Part shown: positions 49,847 through 62,127 of the stretch, in pieces
How positions within the stretch are numbered: the first letter of the stretch is position 1
Layout of the letters: every line of letters starts with the position of its first letter
NCBI RefSeq assembly: GCF_007671675.1
Contig: NZ_VCGW01000001.1
Location: 248,001-312,000, forward strand
Length of the DNA: 64,000 nucleotides
Direction of reading: 5' to 3'
From: Marinobacter maritimus
Lineage (GTDB): Bacteria > Pseudomonadota > Gammaproteobacteria > Pseudomonadales > Oleiphilaceae
The notes under the pieces: model-generated
The model's input: the letters and a program-made list of their open reading frames with translations, nothing else
Told to the model about the DNA's origin: nothing
Databases searched by the model: none
Translations under genes and position numbers: made by a program

Positions 49847-51371
49847 TTAAACCAGGCGTTTACGTTCGTTCGAGGGCGGAATGTGCATCGCCTCGCGGTA
49901 CTTGGCAACCGTGCGCCGCGCCACGTTAATTCCTTGTTCGCCCAGCATGGCCGCAATCTTGCTGTCACTCAACGGCTTTTTCGGTGTTTCGGCCGCAATC
50001 AGCTTTTTGATCATTGCTCGGATCGCCGTGGAAGAACATTCGCCGCCCTCGTCGGTACTGACGTGGCTGGAGAAAAAGTACTTCAGTTCAAAAATGCCCC
50101 GGGGCGTGTGCATGTATTTCTGCGTGGTTACGCGGGAAATGGTGGATTCATGCATTTCCACAATCTGGGCAATATCCGAGAGGATCAGCGGTTTCATCGC
50201 TTCTTCCCCGTAATCGAGAAAACCCTGCTGATATTCAACGATACGAGTGGCAACCTTCAGCAGTGTTTCGTTACGGCTTTGCAGGCTCTTTATGAACCAC
50301 TTCGCTTCCTGGAGCTGGTCGCGGAGGTAAGTGTTATCAGCACTGCTATCGGCGCGCTTTATTAATGAAGCATAGCTGGCATTCACGCGTATGCGCGGAG
50401 CAATTTCCGGATTCAGTTCCACGCGCCAGCGGCCGTTGTGTTTGCGGACGATGACATCGGGAATGACGTAATCGGGTTCCGTGCGATCAATGATGTCACC
50501 AGGCCGCGGGTTGAGGCTGGTGATCAGCGCCAGAACGTCGCGCAGTTGTTCCTCTTTAAGGCGGCTGCGACGAAGCAGCTGGGCATAATCGCGATTGCCC
50601 AGCAGGTTTATGTAATGGGTGATAACCAGGCGCGCCTGGGCCAGCCAGGGGGTGTCCGGGGGCATCTGGTTTAGCTGGATCAACAGGCAATCCTGAAGGT
50701 CCCGGGCGAAAACACCCGGTGGATCGAAGTATTGTAGCCGGCGTAAAACAGCTTCTACCTCATCCATCTCAAGGGGATCTTCATCGGTCTCGTCGGTCAG
50801 GCCTGCGTATATCTCGTCAAGAGAACTGGTGAGGTACCCGCGCTCGTCTACGGCATCCATCAATGCGTGGGCAATGGCCTGGTCCCGCTCACTCAGAGGT
50901 GTGAGATTAAGCTGCCACTCAAGGTGATCCCTGAGAGTTTCGGCCGGTGAATTCCGGGTCTCGAAATCGTGGTCGTTCTCGTCGTCATTCCGCGCGGCCG
51001 GAGCAGGGGCGGACTGGTAAACGTCTTCCCAGGCTGTATCAACGGGAAGATCATCGGGAAGCGTATCCGGGATTTCGTTTTCAGACTGCCAGTCCGGGCC
51101 GGTTTCACTCTCATCCCAGTCGGTGCTGGCAGCGTCAGCAGTCGTATCAGTCGTGTTATCGCCAGAGATATCAGCAGTGCTGTCGTCGGGGGGCGCTATC
51201 CTGACTCTGGTCATCATCGTCTGACGTTTCCAGCAGGGGATTGGATTCCAGTGCTTGCTGGATTTCCTGCTGAAGGTCGAGGGTTGATAACTGCAGAAGC
51301 CTGATCGCCTGTTGCAGCTGGGGCGTCATTGTCAGGCTCTGACCCAGCTTTAATTGTAATGAGGCTTTCAT
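49847..51371 (-). pseudogene. rpoN: RNA polymerase sigma-54 factor RpoN, interrupted by +1 frameshift
   Basis: Two adjoining frames together make one complete RpoN. Frame A (ATG 51371, [20 protein letters not shown]) encodes region I and ends at TGA 51171-51173. Frame B covers 51217-49847 and carries the core-binding region, the helix-turn-helix and the RpoN box ([16 protein letters not shown]). The switch falls in the variable acidic region II at six C (plus-strand G run 51188-51193). With five C the frame reads through as [14 protein letters not shown] and gives a 507 aa protein, normal for the family. No other damage is seen, so it may be a sequencing error, a slippage-prone phase switch, or a true recent mutation. 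Confidence 0.85.
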
Positions 51372-51551
51372 AACCATCGCTCAGGATCCGTCACTCATAC
51401 CCGTTCTGAATTTCTTGCGCCAGCTAAAAAATCTTTGTACGGCGGCTACTTGCCGCCACTCAAGAACGCCCTAGCAAGTTCTTTGCCGAGTTTACTTGCT
51501 CCGGGTCAGCAAAACAATCTAACGGGGTTACCCCGGTGTTGAAAACAGGGT

Positions 51552-52277
51552 TTACAGGCGAAATTCGTTGCCAAGATAAACTTCTTTGACCTGTTGGTTG
51601 GCCAGAATGGATTCCGAGTTTCCGGAAGCGATAATGTGGCCACCGGATACGATGTACGCGTTCTCGCAGATATCCAGCGTTTCGCGCACGTTGTGATCGG
51701 TGATCAGAACACCGATGCCCTTGTCGCGGAGATGGCGGATAATCTGTTTGATATCACTGACGGAGATAGGATCTACACCGGCAAACGGCTCGTCCAGCAG
51801 AATGAAGGCAGGTTCCATTGCCAGAGCGCGGGCAATTTCAACCCGGCGGCGTTCGCCCCCGGAAAGCGCCATGCCCAAGCTGTCGCGAATATGGGTAATG
51901 TGGAACTCTTCCAGCAGTTGCTCGAGTTTGCTCAGACGCTCAGCACGGCTGAGTTTCTTGCGGGTTTCCAGAATCGCCATGATGTTGTCCCGCACCGAGA
52001 GCTTGCGGAATACCGAGGCTTCCTGCGGCAGGTAGCCGATGCCTTTACGGGCGCGCCCGTGCATGGGTAATGGCGTAATGTCCTGACTGTCGATGGTTAT
52101 GCGGCCGTTGTCGGCGTTCACCAGACCCACGATCATGTAGAAACAAGTGGTTTTGCCGGCACCGTTTGGCCCGAGCAGGCCGACGATTTCACCGCTGCGA
52201 ATTTCCAGCGAGACATCGATGACCACTTTTTTCTGCTTGTAGCTTTTTGCCAGGTTACTTGCTCTGAGAACTGCCAT
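51552..52277 (-). CDS. lptB: LPS export ABC ATPase LptB
   Basis: 241 aa. Walker [10 protein letters not shown], signature [15 protein letters not shown], Walker [15 protein letters not shown]-loop DHNVRETL. Powers LptB2FGC extraction of LPS from the inner membrane. Follows lptA by 66 bases. A hairpin with CCGGGGTAACCCCG and a T-rich stretch lies just past the stop in the 180 bases before rpoN. Confidence 0.96.
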   Translation of the reverse strand: MAVLRASNLAKSYKQKKVVIDVSLEIRSGEIVGLLGPNGAGKTTCFYMIVGLVNADNGRITIDSQDITPLPMHGRARKGIGYLPQEASVFRKLSVRDNIMAILETRKKLSRAERLSKLEQLLEEFHITHIRDSLGMALSGGERRRVEIARALAMEPAFILLDEPFAGVDPISVSDIKQIIRHLRDKGIGVLITDHNVRETLDICENAYIVSGGHIIASGNSESILANQQVKEVYLGNEFRL

Positions 52278-52343
52278 CGGATCCCTGTTTACCGTAATCT
52301 GCTGTTAATTGCCGGAGTTGCTGCTGATTGCTGTTGCTCTTGG

Positions 52344-52880
52344 CTAGTCGCTGTTGTTGATAGTGCCACTGCCTGGCTGGATAACCATCTCAACTCGTCC
52401 CGGGCCAGAGCCGGTATCCTCGCTTCCCTCAGCCGTGACGACACGTTGTTCGGTATCATAATGAATGATGTCTCCGCGGAACACGTTGCCGTTCTGCTCA
52501 ATCTCCGCCTCTCGCTCAAAGGTGAGCCGCTTGTCTGAGGCCGACCAGGTGATGTTCAGGGCTCTGGCGTCGGTTTCACCTTCGCCGCTGGTAACTGGCT
52601 GCTGGTAGCGGGCGGGTGAGCCATTTGCTTCAATGCGGTTGAGACCGTCGGCGCTGCGGTACAGCACGACCCGTTCCGCCGTCAGGCGGGTTTTACCCTG
52701 AATCAGTTCAACCGCTCCTGTGTATGTCGCAATGCCCTTGCCGTCGTCCAGGCGGGCGCTGTCGGCGCTAACGGTGATCGGTTTATCGGAGTTAAGGTCA
52801 AAGGCCACCGCCGGAGCAGCAAGGCCTACTGCCAGAATGGTGGCCAGAAGCCTGAGCGTGGGTTTACTTAACGGTTTCAT
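52344..52880 (-). CDS. lptA: LPS periplasmic bridge protein LptA
   Basis: 178 aa with a signal peptide (LRLLATILAVGLAAPAVA) and an OstA/jellyroll beta domain: PITVSADSARLDDGKGIATY, GKTRLTAERVVLY, FEREAEIEQNGNVFRGD. Polymerises between LptC and LptD. ATG 52880 overlaps the lptC end by 17 bases. Confidence 0.95.
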   Translation of the reverse strand: MKPLSKPTLRLLATILAVGLAAPAVAFDLNSDKPITVSADSARLDDGKGIATYTGAVELIQGKTRLTAERVVLYRSADGLNRIEANGSPARYQQPVTSGEGETDARALNITWSASDKRLTFEREAEIEQNGNVFRGDIIHYDTEQRVVTAEGSEDTGSGPGRVEMVIQPGSGTINNSD

Positions 52881-53484
52881 AGCGTCCTTCCACCTGGGAG
52901 TTGAGTTCCAGAATGCGTTCATTGATCCACGCTTTCATACCCTTTGCCCGGGTAGTACCAACGCTGTCGACAATGACCACCGGATCATCGGTATAGACGA
53001 TGCCCTGATCATTATCCAAGGTCAGGCTTTCAGTATTCAGCGTTGCTGTCCGGTCACCAATGGTCCGCACTACACGAACATTGCCGGTAAGGTCCAGCAG
53101 GTCCTGATTTCGAAGCAGGCTGCCATTATCGGCTTCGAGAATCCAGGGCTCGGGATCGGTTGCGCTGAATAGCTCTGCGTTGGGCGACTTCATGGTCGCC
53201 AGGTTTTCGTCTTCAAACTGTTCGATACGAGGGCTTGTGAAAACGATCTTGCGCTGGCCTGTTTCATCGTAAGAGGTATAGTTGCCGTTGACCACAAAGC
53301 CATCGGGTTCGGCATCACCCCGCAGTTGCCTTGCGTCGCTATAACTGGTCATTGGCGACTCGTCACTTTGCCACAGCAGGAAAACTGCAGCCACAATTGT
53401 GGTCGCAAGCGCCAACATACGAAGCCGGGGCCTGTTTGCCATGGCCAGTGCGGAAAGCAGGCTGGTCTTTTTGCTCGTTGCCAT
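52864..53484 (-). CDS. lptC: LPS export protein LptC
   Basis: 206 aa, one N-terminal membrane anchor (about residues 20-38, LRMLALATTIVAAVFLLW), then the Lpt jellyroll (VVNGNYTSYDETGQRKIVFTSPR; TEDLTLDND-like segment). Receives LPS from LptB2FG. Starts 2 bases after kdsC. Confidence 0.93.
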   Translation of the reverse strand: MATSKKTSLLSALAMANRPRLRMLALATTIVAAVFLLWQSDESPMTSYSDARQLRGDAEPDGFVVNGNYTSYDETGQRKIVFTSPRIEQFEDENLATMKSPNAELFSATDPEPWILEADNGSLLRNQDLLDLTGNVRVVRTIGDRTATLNTESLTLDNDQGIVYTDDPVVIVDSVGTTRAKGMKAWINERILELNSQVEGRYETVK

Positions 53485-53486
53485 GG

Positions 53487-54053
53487 TTATGATTCCAGGT
53501 AAGGCATCAGGGTTGCGCTGAGGTGATTTCCTGCTGTCAGCAGCAAATCACAAAGTTCGCGTACAGCGCCGCTGCCACCGTTAACAAGGGTGCAGTAATC
53601 CGCGTGCTCCCGCACCAGCCAGTATCCGTTCGGCACCGTAACTCCGAGGCCTGCGTAGCGAATGGCGGGCAGGTCCGGCAAGTCGTCGCCCATATAGGCG
53701 ATAGCTTCCGGAAGAATGTCCAGTTTGTCCACCAGCTCCTGCAAAGCGACTTTCTTGTCTTCCCGTCCTTGCATCAGATGGGGAATCCCCAGGTCTCCCA
53801 TGCGTTTTTCAGTCAGTGGTGAACTGCGGCCAGTGATCACGGCTATCGTAATGCCTGCGGCCATAATCTGCTTCAGGCCCAGGCCGTCCAGAATGTTGAA
53901 GCCTTTCAGTTCATCGCCTTTGGCGCTGAAGTAGATCTTGCCATCGCTCATGATGCCATCAACATCCAGGGCAACAAGCTTGATGCGCGCAGCTTTAGCC
54001 AGCAGGGCTTCTGGCCAGGCTTCCTGAAGAGGGCTTTTCAGTTCTCCCATCAT
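53487..54053 (-). CDS. kdsC: KDO-8-phosphate phosphatase KdsC
   Basis: 188 aa HAD phosphatase without a cap. Nucleophile motif LDVDGIMSDG near residue 30, TGRSSPLTEKR, and GDDLPDLPAI for metal binding. Makes KDO for lipid A-core. An ATG three bases downstream (54050) is an equal start. Confidence 0.94.
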   Translation of the reverse strand: MMGELKSPLQEAWPEALLAKAARIKLVALDVDGIMSDGKIYFSAKGDELKGFNILDGLGLKQIMAAGITIAVITGRSSPLTEKRMGDLGIPHLMQGREDKKVALQELVDKLDILPEAIAYMGDDLPDLPAIRYAGLGVTVPNGYWLVREHADYCTLVNGGSGAVRELCDLLLTAGNHLSATLMPYLES

Positions 54054-54061
54054 GTTGCCTC

Positions 54062-55042
54062 TTAAATGACGCCCGCGCGGAGCAGGTCGTGCATGTTGAT
54101 GGCGCCCACGAGAGCGCCGTTCCCGTCGGTAACCGGGAGTGCGCTGATCTTGAGGCCTTCCATAACGTTGAGAGCTTCCGCAGCCAGCTGGTCCGGCTGA
54201 ATGGTTCGTCCATTGCGTGTCATCACATCCCGTATTGGGGTGGTGTGCACATCAATGGACTTGTCCAGGGTGCGACGCAGGTCGCCGTCTGTGAAAATGC
54301 CAGTCATCGCGCCGGAAGCGTTCACGACGGTGGTCATGCCCAGCCCTTTGCGGGATATCTCGAGCAAAGCACCGCTCAGAGTGGTGCCTTCATCTACCAT
54401 GGGTATGCGGTCACCGGTATGCATGATGTCGGATACGCGCAGCAGGAGTTTACGGCCCAGGCTGCCGCCGGGATGCGAAAACGCAAAATCCTCTGCGCTG
54501 AAGCCCCGGGCTTCCAGCAAGGCCACCGCCAGGGCGTCGCCCATCACCAGCGTTGCGGTTGTGCTGGATGTCGGCGCCAGGCCGAGCGGGCAAGCCTCCG
54601 TTTCAACGCTGACGTCCAGGTTCGCAACCGCTTCTTTCGCCAGAGTGGAAGTTGGATTGCCGGTCATGCTGATCAACGGCGCACCCATGCGTTTGATAAG
54701 TGGCAAAATGGTAACCACTTCGCTGGTATTACCGCTGTTCGAAATGGCAATAACCACATCCTGGCTGGTAATCATACCCATATCGCCGTGGCTGGCTTCC
54801 CCGGGATGAACAAAAAACGAAGGTGTTCCGGTGCTGGCCAGAGTAGCGGCAATTTTGTGGCCAATGTGACCGGATTTGCCCATGCCGGTCACTACAACCC
54901 GGCCTCTGCATGCCATGATGACTTCACATGCACGTATAAAGTGATCATCAATGCGGTTTTCCAGGGCGCTTATTGCATCGCGTTCAATGCGAATGGCCTG
55001 GAGTGCGGGGTTCCGGAAGTCGTATGTTTTTTGCTCAGTCAT
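54062..55042 (-). CDS. kdsD: Arabinose-5-phosphate isomerase KdsD
   Basis: 326 aa. SIS domain (about 35-170, GRVVVTGMGKSGHIGHKIAA and FFVHPGEASHGDMGM) and two CBS domains (about 205-325). Converts ribulose-5-P to arabinose-5-P for KDO. First gene of a long minus-strand LPS cluster. Position next to kdsC supports KdsD over GutQ. Confidence 0.94.
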   Translation of the reverse strand: MTEQKTYDFRNPALQAIRIERDAISALENRIDDHFIRACEVIMACRGRVVVTGMGKSGHIGHKIAATLASTGTPSFFVHPGEASHGDMGMITSQDVVIAISNSGNTSEVVTILPLIKRMGAPLISMTGNPTSTLAKEAVANLDVSVETEACPLGLAPTSSTTATLVMGDALAVALLEARGFSAEDFAFSHPGGSLGRKLLLRVSDIMHTGDRIPMVDEGTTLSGALLEISRKGLGMTTVVNASGAMTGIFTDGDLRRTLDKSIDVHTTPIRDVMTRNGRTIQPDQLAAEALNVMEGLKISALPVTDGNGALVGAINMHDLLRAGVI

Positions 55043-55316
55043 CGGGCAAAGGGCCTGCTTTCTCGTTAAGGTACGGGATTGCGATATAGTTGGCGAAGTA
55101 TAACATTTCCCGTGACCAGCGCCGCCTGGTTACGGCAAGTTCATTGGAACGATCAGCCAATTTGATCATTGCTATCAATTCATTTTGGGTACCACTGATT
55201 GAGCTTGAGGGCTCCTTGGCATAATGTAGCCGCTCTTTGAGAGCCAAGTGGTGTGCCTTGAAGAGCTGAACGCAAGGGGCCGAAAGCTAAAGGCTATGGG
55301 CTGAAAGGTAAGGAAT
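55043..55316. other. Divergent control region between kdsD and mlaF
   Basis: 274 bases, no gene. On the minus strand TGTTATACT (TATACT at 55097-55102) could be an extended -10 for kdsD. On the plus strand TTGAGC (55200) and CATAAT (55221) with a 15-base gap are a weak candidate for mlaF. A 70-codon minus frame here has no family resemblance. Confidence 0.4.
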
Positions 55317-56129
55317 ATGGGTTTGAGCTCGTACATTTCATTGAAGGATGTTGTATTTTCCCGCTCTGGTCGCCGTATTTTTAATGGCGTTTCCGTAGAG
55401 ATTCCCCGTGGCAAAATTACCGCCATTATGGGTCCCAGCGGCACCGGGAAAACCACCTTGTTGCGCCTGATCGGCGGCCAGCTTCGGCAAGACTCTGGCA
55501 GTGTCATGGTGGATGGTCACTCGATTTCTGACCTTCGCCGCAAGGAGCTTTACAAATTCCGGGAAAAAATGGGCATGCTGTTTCAGAGCGGTGCATTGTT
55601 TACCGATTTGAGCGTATACGAGAACGTGGCGTTCCCGATGCGCGTGCACACCAAACTGCCGGAAGATATGATTCACGACATCGTGTTGATGAAGCTGGAA
55701 GCGGTTGGCTTGCGCGGCGCCCGCAAACTCATGCCGTCGGAGCTTTCCGGCGGCATGAACAGGCGCGTGGCCCTGGCCCGCAGTATCGCTCTGGACCCGG
55801 AGCTGATTATGTACGATGAGCCCTTTGCTGGGCAGGACCCGATTGGCATGGGCGTGCTGGTGAAGCTGATTCGCGATCTCAACAGTTCCATGGGGCTCAC
55901 CAGCGTTCTGGTATCCCACGACGTTAAAGAATCCCTGAGCATCTGCCACTACGCCTGCATCCTCGCGGATGGAAAAGTGATTGGAGCAGGTACTCCCGCC
56001 GAGTTGCAGGATCACCCGTCGGAGCAGGTGCAGCAATTTTTGAATGGGCATCCGGATGGCCCAGTGCCGTTCCATTACCCATCCTCGGCGGCTTCTGAGG
56101 ACTTTGGTCTTTCTGGAGGTGTTTCTTGA
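55317..56129 (+). CDS. mlaF: Phospholipid ABC transporter ATPase MlaF
   Basis: 270 aa. Walker [10 protein letters not shown], signature [14 protein letters not shown], Walker [14 protein letters not shown]. Drives Mla-mediated phospholipid transport between envelope membranes. AAGGAA precedes the ATG. First gene of mlaFEDCB; overlaps mlaE by four bases. Confidence 0.95.
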   Translation: MGLSSYISLKDVVFSRSGRRIFNGVSVEIPRGKITAIMGPSGTGKTTLLRLIGGQLRQDSGSVMVDGHSISDLRRKELYKFREKMGMLFQSGALFTDLSVYENVAFPMRVHTKLPEDMIHDIVLMKLEAVGLRGARKLMPSELSGGMNRRVALARSIALDPELIMYDEPFAGQDPIGMGVLVKLIRDLNSSMGLTSVLVSHDVKESLSICHYACILADGKVIGAGTPAELQDHPSEQVQQFLNGHPDGPVPFHYPSSAASEDFGLSGGVS

Positions 56130-56908
56130 TCGACAGAATCGCTTCCTTCGGGCGCAGCGGGGCAGATCTCATTATTTCCCTCGGGCGCGCCGGGCGTTTT
56201 CTCGCTGGCGTGCTGTCAGGCGTTCCGCGCCCGGCAACCGGTTTTCCGCTTTTGATGAAACAGCTGTACTCGGTTGGAGTACTGTCGCTGGCGATCATAG
56301 TGGTTTCTGGTCTGTTTATCGGTATGGTGCTGGGCCTTCAGGGCTATACCATTCTTAGCGATTTTGGCTCCGAAGCGGCTATTGGGCAGATGATTGCGCT
56401 CACCCTGGTGCGCGAGCTCGGGCCTGTGGTGACCGCATTGCTGTTTGCCGGGCGCGCAGGTTCTGCGTTGACCGCTGAAATCGGCCTGATGAAGGCGACC
56501 GAGCAGCTCTCCAGTATGGAAATGATGGGCGTGGACCCCCTGCGCCGGGTTATTGCGCCCAGACTCTGGGCGGGCTTTATAGCCATGCCCGTGCTGGCCA
56601 TCATTTTTTCGATGGTGGGTATCTGGGGCGGTATGCTGGTAGGCGTGGAGTGGCTCGGTGTATTTGAAGGTTCCTACTGGGGCAACATGCAGGCCTCTGT
56701 GGACTTCTGGGACGACGTAGTAAACGGCGTGATCAAAAGTGTGGTCTTCGGTTTTGTCTGCGCGTGGATTGCGGTTTACCAGGGCTACGATTGCGTGCCC
56801 ACATCAGCGGGAATCAGCTCGGCCACCACGAAAACCGTGGTGTACTCTTCGCTGGCTGTGCTGGGACTGGATTTTGTGCTGACTGCCGTAATGTTCGGCA
56901 ACTTCTGA
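56126..56908 (+). CDS. mlaE: Phospholipid transport permease MlaE
   Basis: 260 aa with five or six membrane segments and the conserved [24 protein letters not shown]-loop region near residue 95. TTG start at 56126 is supported by GGAGG 9 bases upstream and overlap with the mlaF stop. Inner membrane. Confidence 0.94.
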   Translation: MIDRIASFGRSGADLIISLGRAGRFLAGVLSGVPRPATGFPLLMKQLYSVGVLSLAIIVVSGLFIGMVLGLQGYTILSDFGSEAAIGQMIALTLVRELGPVVTALLFAGRAGSALTAEIGLMKATEQLSSMEMMGVDPLRRVIAPRLWAGFIAMPVLAIIFSMVGIWGGMLVGVEWLGVFEGSYWGNMQASVDFWDDVVNGVIKSVVFGFVCAWIAVYQGYDCVPTSAGISSATTKTVVYSSLAVLGLDFVLTAVMFGNF

Positions 56909-56942
56909 TTAACGATTGACGAGATAACACCGGGAGCCGGTA

Positions 56943-57392
56943 ATGACACAAAGAACAACGGACATCACAGTTGGCCTGTTTATGCTTGCCGGATTGGCTG
57001 CACTGCTTTTTCTGGCGCTTCAGGTCAGCGGGCTGTCCCCCAAGTCGGCCCAAAGCACCTACACCATTTACGCGGATTTTAACGACACTGGTGGCATTAC
57101 GCCCCGGGGCAGAGTTTCCATGGCGGGCGTGACGGTGGGCAGCATCGACTCCATCACCCTGAACAAGGAAACCTTCCAGGCGCGGGTTGCCATGTCCATT
57201 CATGGCGATGTGGATAATATTCCAGCCGATAGCGCTGCAGTAATACGTACATCCGGCCTACTGGGTGAGCAGTACATTGATATATCGATCGGCGGCGAAA
57301 TGGACTCCCTCAAGCCGGGCGATACATTTTATTCCACCCAGTCCGCTATGAACATTGAGCGGTTGATCAGCAACTTTGCGTCTGGCAAGTAA
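56943..57392 (+). CDS. mlaD: MCE-domain protein MlaD
   Basis: 149 aa. One membrane helix (about 10-30, VGLFMLAGLAALLFLALQV) and a periplasmic MCE domain (YADFNDTGGITPRGRVSMAGVTVGSI). Forms the hexameric ring on MlaFE. C-terminus NIERLISNFASGK. Confidence 0.95.
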   Translation: MTQRTTDITVGLFMLAGLAALLFLALQVSGLSPKSAQSTYTIYADFNDTGGITPRGRVSMAGVTVGSIDSITLNKETFQARVAMSIHGDVDNIPADSAAVIRTSGLLGEQYIDISIGGEMDSLKPGDTFYSTQSAMNIERLISNFASGK

Positions 57393-57423
57393 GCCGGCTT
57401 TGCGACAGAACAGGAGAAACCAC

Positions 57424-58077
57424 GTGATTGCTTTAACACAGCGATTTTTTCTCGCACTGACACTGATGGCATTATGCGTGGCATCGGTTCAGGCGGGCCC
57501 AGAAGACGAATTGCAGCGGTATGTGGATGAAAACACCCAGCGCCTGGTAGACCAACTCAATGCCGAGCGCGGGCTCTACGAGCGTGACCCGGAAGCCTTC
57601 TACCAGAGCATGGATGACGCGCTGGAAGGCTTTGTGGATTTTCGGAGGATTGCCGCCCGGGTAATGGGCCGCTATGCACGCCAGACAACACCTGAGCAGC
57701 GCGACGAGTTTGTAGTCCAGTTCAAACGCAGCCTGTTTGACAGCTACGCCCAGGCATTGGTGAGCGCTGAAGATTTCAAAATCAAGGTTAACGACGCCAC
57801 CATTAACCCGCAGGACGACAACCGCGCCTCTGTGGCCATGGAGGTAATTACTGCCTCCGGCAATCGCCACTCAGTCACTTATTCCATGTACCGAAAGGAA
57901 GGCAGTAACTGGATGATGGAGAACGTGATTGTAGAAGGGGTCAACATCGGCCTTTCTTTCCGGGATCGTTTTACGCAGGAAATGGAAGCCAACCGAGGGC
58001 AGGTTCAGGTAGTGATTGACGGATGGAGCGATGCGGTAAAATCCCTCAACCTGGAAGAAGAAGTGGGCAAGTCATGA
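57424..58077 (+). CDS. mlaC: Periplasmic phospholipid-binding protein MlaC
   Basis: 217 aa with a signal peptide (TQRFFLALTLMALCVASVQA). MlaC/Ttg2D fold; ARVMGRYARQTTPEQRDEFV and YSMYRKEGSNWMMENVIVEGVNI are family segments. Shuttles phospholipid between MlaA and MlaD. GTG start at 57424 has AGGAG 8 bases upstream. Confidence 0.93.
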   Translation: MIALTQRFFLALTLMALCVASVQAGPEDELQRYVDENTQRLVDQLNAERGLYERDPEAFYQSMDDALEGFVDFRRIAARVMGRYARQTTPEQRDEFVVQFKRSLFDSYAQALVSAEDFKIKVNDATINPQDDNRASVAMEVITASGNRHSVTYSMYRKEGSNWMMENVIVEGVNIGLSFRDRFTQEMEANRGQVQVVIDGWSDAVKSLNLEEEVGKS

Positions 58078-58397
58078 ACGCGGAAGCACAGCTTCCGACG
58101 GCCGAGTTAAAAGAGGGCGTGCTCTCGGTCTCCGGCGCTATCGATGCCCACACAGTGATACCGCTGCGGGCTGAGGGCGAGCGACTGATCAAAACGGCCA
58201 GCGAGAACCTGAAAAGTCTGGTGGTTGATCTGTCAGGCTTGTCTACCACCCACAGTGCTGCTCTCTCCATGCTTCTGTGCTGGAGTCGGTTGGCTGAAAA
58301 ACAGGGTGTTTCGCTGTCTTTCAGCGATGCGCCCGAGCGCCTCATTTCTCTTGCCGCTTTGAGCAACCTCGAGGATTGGTTACAATCCCGCCCCTGA
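58074..58397 (+). CDS. mlaB: STAS-domain protein MlaB
   Basis: 107 aa STAS domain (LVVDLSGLSTTHSAALSMLL), a cytoplasmic MlaF partner. ATG overlaps the mlaC stop (ATGA). Replaces an aspartate-serine pair seen in anti-sigma antagonists with TTHSAAL, as in MlaB. Confidence 0.9.
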   Translation: MNAEAQLPTAELKEGVLSVSGAIDAHTVIPLRAEGERLIKTASENLKSLVVDLSGLSTTHSAALSMLLCWSRLAEKQGVSLSFSDAPERLISLAALSNLEDWLQSRP

Positions 58398-58422
58398 TTT
58401 CAAAAATACCTGAGGATTTACT

Positions 58423-58657
58423 ATGGACGCCACCGAAGTCACCGAGCTGGTCAAAAAAGCACTGCCCGATTGTGAGGTGCAGGTAAAGATCGACGGTAAC
58501 CATTATATGGTAGTGGTCATAGGTGAGGTTTTTGAAGGTCTGTCGAGCATCAAGCGGCAGCAACTGATCAACAAGGCGCTATTCCAGCAAATCATGGATG
58601 GCACTATTCACGCCCTTCACCCGAAACCGTTTACACCGGCTGAATGGGCCGCGCGTT

Positions 58658-58659
<2 letters not shown>
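58423..58659 (+). CDS. ibaG: BolA-family protein IbaG
   Basis: 78 aa BolA-fold protein; DGNHYMVVVIGEVFEGLSSIKRQQLI and the Fe-S-ligand His region DGTIHALHPKPFTPAEW are seen. Partners monothiol glutaredoxins in Fe-S handling. Same place, between mlaB and murA, as in E. coli and Pseudomonas. The stop codon is the first part of a giant inverted repeat. Confidence 0.92.
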
Positions 58660-60119
<1,460 letters not shown>

Positions 60120-60148
60120 CCGACACAAACGGGATACCGGAAGGACGC

Positions 60149-60787
60149 ATGACAGATTCCATCACCATCGCTTTGTCGAAGGGGCGAATCCTGGAAGAAA
60201 CCCTGCCGCTGCTGGCAGAAGCCGGGATTGAACTGGTCGACGATATCAAGAAATCCCGCAAGCTGGTGTTTCCCACCACGGATCCGAGTGTGCGCGTGCT
60301 CATTCTCCGCGCGACCGACGTGCCTACCTACGTGCAGTATGGCGGTGCCGATTTGGGCGTTACGGGTAAAGACGTGTTGATGGAACATGGCGGGGAAGGC
60401 CTCTACGAGCCTCTGGATCTTAACATCGCTCGCTGCCGTCTGATGACCGCTGGCCCCAAAGGTGAAGCGCCGCCGGTAGGGCGTATTCGTGTAGCCACCA
60501 AGTTCGTGAACATGGCTCGCCGCTATTACGCTGCGCAAGGGCGGCAGGCCGATATCATCAAGCTTTACGGCGCGATGGAGTTGGCGCCGATTCTTGGTTT
60601 GGCCGACGAGATTGTCGATATTGTGGATACTGGTAATACGCTGAAGGCCAATGGTCTGGAAGCGCGGGAGTTGATCGACCATATCAGCACCAGATTGGTG
60701 GTGAATCGTGCCTCTATGAAGATGAAACACGAGCAGATTAACCCCATCATTGAGAAGATGGCGGCTGCCGTCGAAAAACGCAGATAG
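60149..60787 (+). CDS. hisG: ATP phosphoribosyltransferase, short form
   Basis: 212 aa. First histidine step. [39 protein letters not shown] and [16 protein letters not shown]. The short form lacks the regulatory C-terminal domain and needs HisZ, which is not in this window. ATG 60149 has GGAAGGA just upstream. Confidence 0.95.
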   Translation: MTDSITIALSKGRILEETLPLLAEAGIELVDDIKKSRKLVFPTTDPSVRVLILRATDVPTYVQYGGADLGVTGKDVLMEHGGEGLYEPLDLNIARCRLMTAGPKGEAPPVGRIRVATKFVNMARRYYAAQGRQADIIKLYGAMELAPILGLADEIVDIVDTGNTLKANGLEARELIDHISTRLVVNRASMKMKHEQINPIIEKMAAAVEKRR

Positions 60788-60816
60788 AGTTTGTAATCCA
60801 AAGCAGGATTTGAGAA

Positions 60817-62127
60817 ATGACCGTTAGCATCAAACGATTGAACGCTTCCCAAAGTGACTTTGACAGTGAGCTGGCTACGTTGCTGGCTTGGGATGACAGT
60901 GTTGATCATCAGGTGAACGAATCGGTGCGTCATATCCTGCATGAAGTGAAAACCCGCGGTGATCAGGCGGTTTTGGAGTTCACGGAAAAGTTTGATCGGC
61001 TGAACGTGGACAGTGTTGCAGAGCTGGAGATGAGCCCGAGCCGTTTGCAGCAGGCTCTGAAAGCAATCCCGGAAGATCAGCGCGTGGCGTTGGAACAGGC
61101 TGCGGACCGGGTTCGGGATTACCACGAACGGCAGAACCAGAAATCCTGGCAGTACCTAGACGAAGACGGCACTGTGCTGGGCCAAAAGGTAACGCCGCTG
61201 GATCGCGCAGGGCTTTATGTTCCCGGCGGCAAGGCGGCCTATCCATCGTCTGTTCTGATGAACGCGATTCCTGCGAAAGTAGCCGGTGTGAGAGAAGTTA
61301 TTATGGTGGTTCCCACTCCGGATGGCGTGGTGAACGATCTGGTACTGGCCGCAGCAGCCATCGCGGGTGTTGATCGTGTATTCACCGTGGGTGGCGCACA
61401 GGCCGTTGGTGCTCTGGCCTACGGCACAGAAACCATTCCATCTGTAGACAAAATCGTCGGTCCCGGCAACATCTTCGTTGCCACCGCCAAGCGTGAAGTC
61501 TTTGGCACCGTCGGCATCGACATGATCGCCGGCCCTTCGGAAATCCTGGTGATCTGCGACGGCAAAACCGACCCGGACTGGATCGCCATGGACCTGTTCT
61601 CCCAGGCCGAGCACGACGAACAGGCCCAGTCCATCTTGGTCAGTCCGGACGCAGACTTCCTTGATGCGGTTGAAGCCAGCATCAACAAACTGCTGCCCAC
61701 CATGGAGCGCGCCGACATTATCCGCACCTCCATGACCGATCGCGCAGCCCTGATTCACGTTGCCGACCTCAGCGAAGCCGCCAGAGTATCCAATCGCATA
61801 GCTCCGGAACACCTGGAACTATCCGTGGAGGATCCGGAAGCCCTACTGGAAGAAATCCGCCATGCGGGCGCTATCTTCATGGGCCGCTACACAGCCGAAG
61901 CCTTAGGCGATTACTGCGCTGGACCAAATCACGTATTGCCCACAAGCGGAACAGCCCGGTTCTCATCTCCGTTGGGTGTCTACGACTTCCAGAAACGCTC
62001 CTCAATTATCGGGTTCAGCGCTAAGGGCGCCGACCGAATGGGGCGTGTCGCTTCTGTTCTGGCAAGGGGTGAGGGGCTGACGGCTCACGCTCGTTCAGCT
62101 GAATACAGGATTAAAAACGATGAGTAA
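60817..62127 (+). CDS. hisD: Histidinol dehydrogenase
   Basis: 436 aa zinc enzyme for the last two histidine steps. [22 protein letters not shown] near residue 212, [11 protein letters not shown], and the Zn/His base region [11 protein letters not shown] and [10 protein letters not shown]. Overlaps hisC by eight bases. Confidence 0.96.
   Translation: MTVSIKRLNASQSDFDSELATLLAWDDSVDHQVNESVRHILHEVKTRGDQAVLEFTEKFDRLNVDSVAELEMSPSRLQQALKAIPEDQRVALEQAADRVRDYHERQNQKSWQYLDEDGTVLGQKVTPLDRAGLYVPGGKAAYPSSVLMNAIPAKVAGVREVIMVVPTPDGVVNDLVLAAAAIAGVDRVFTVGGAQAVGALAYGTETIPSVDKIVGPGNIFVATAKREVFGTVGIDMIAGPSEILVICDGKTDPDWIAMDLFSQAEHDEQAQSILVSPDADFLDAVEASINKLLPTMERADIIRTSMTDRAALIHVADLSEAARVSNRIAPEHLELSVEDPEALLEEIRHAGAIFMGRYTAEALGDYCAGPNHVLPTSGTARFSSPLGVYDFQKRSSIIGFSAKGADRMGRVASVLARGEGLTAHARSAEYRIKNDE

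Noticed and set aside
54089..55069. 326-codon plus-strand frame opposite kdsD
   Set aside because: Antisense shadow of a strong SIS-CBS gene; composition is cysteine/histidine-rich as expected for a reversed frame.
55035..55247. 70-codon minus-strand frame upstream of kdsD
   Set aside because: Covers the divergent promoter region, overlaps the kdsD start and matches nothing I know.
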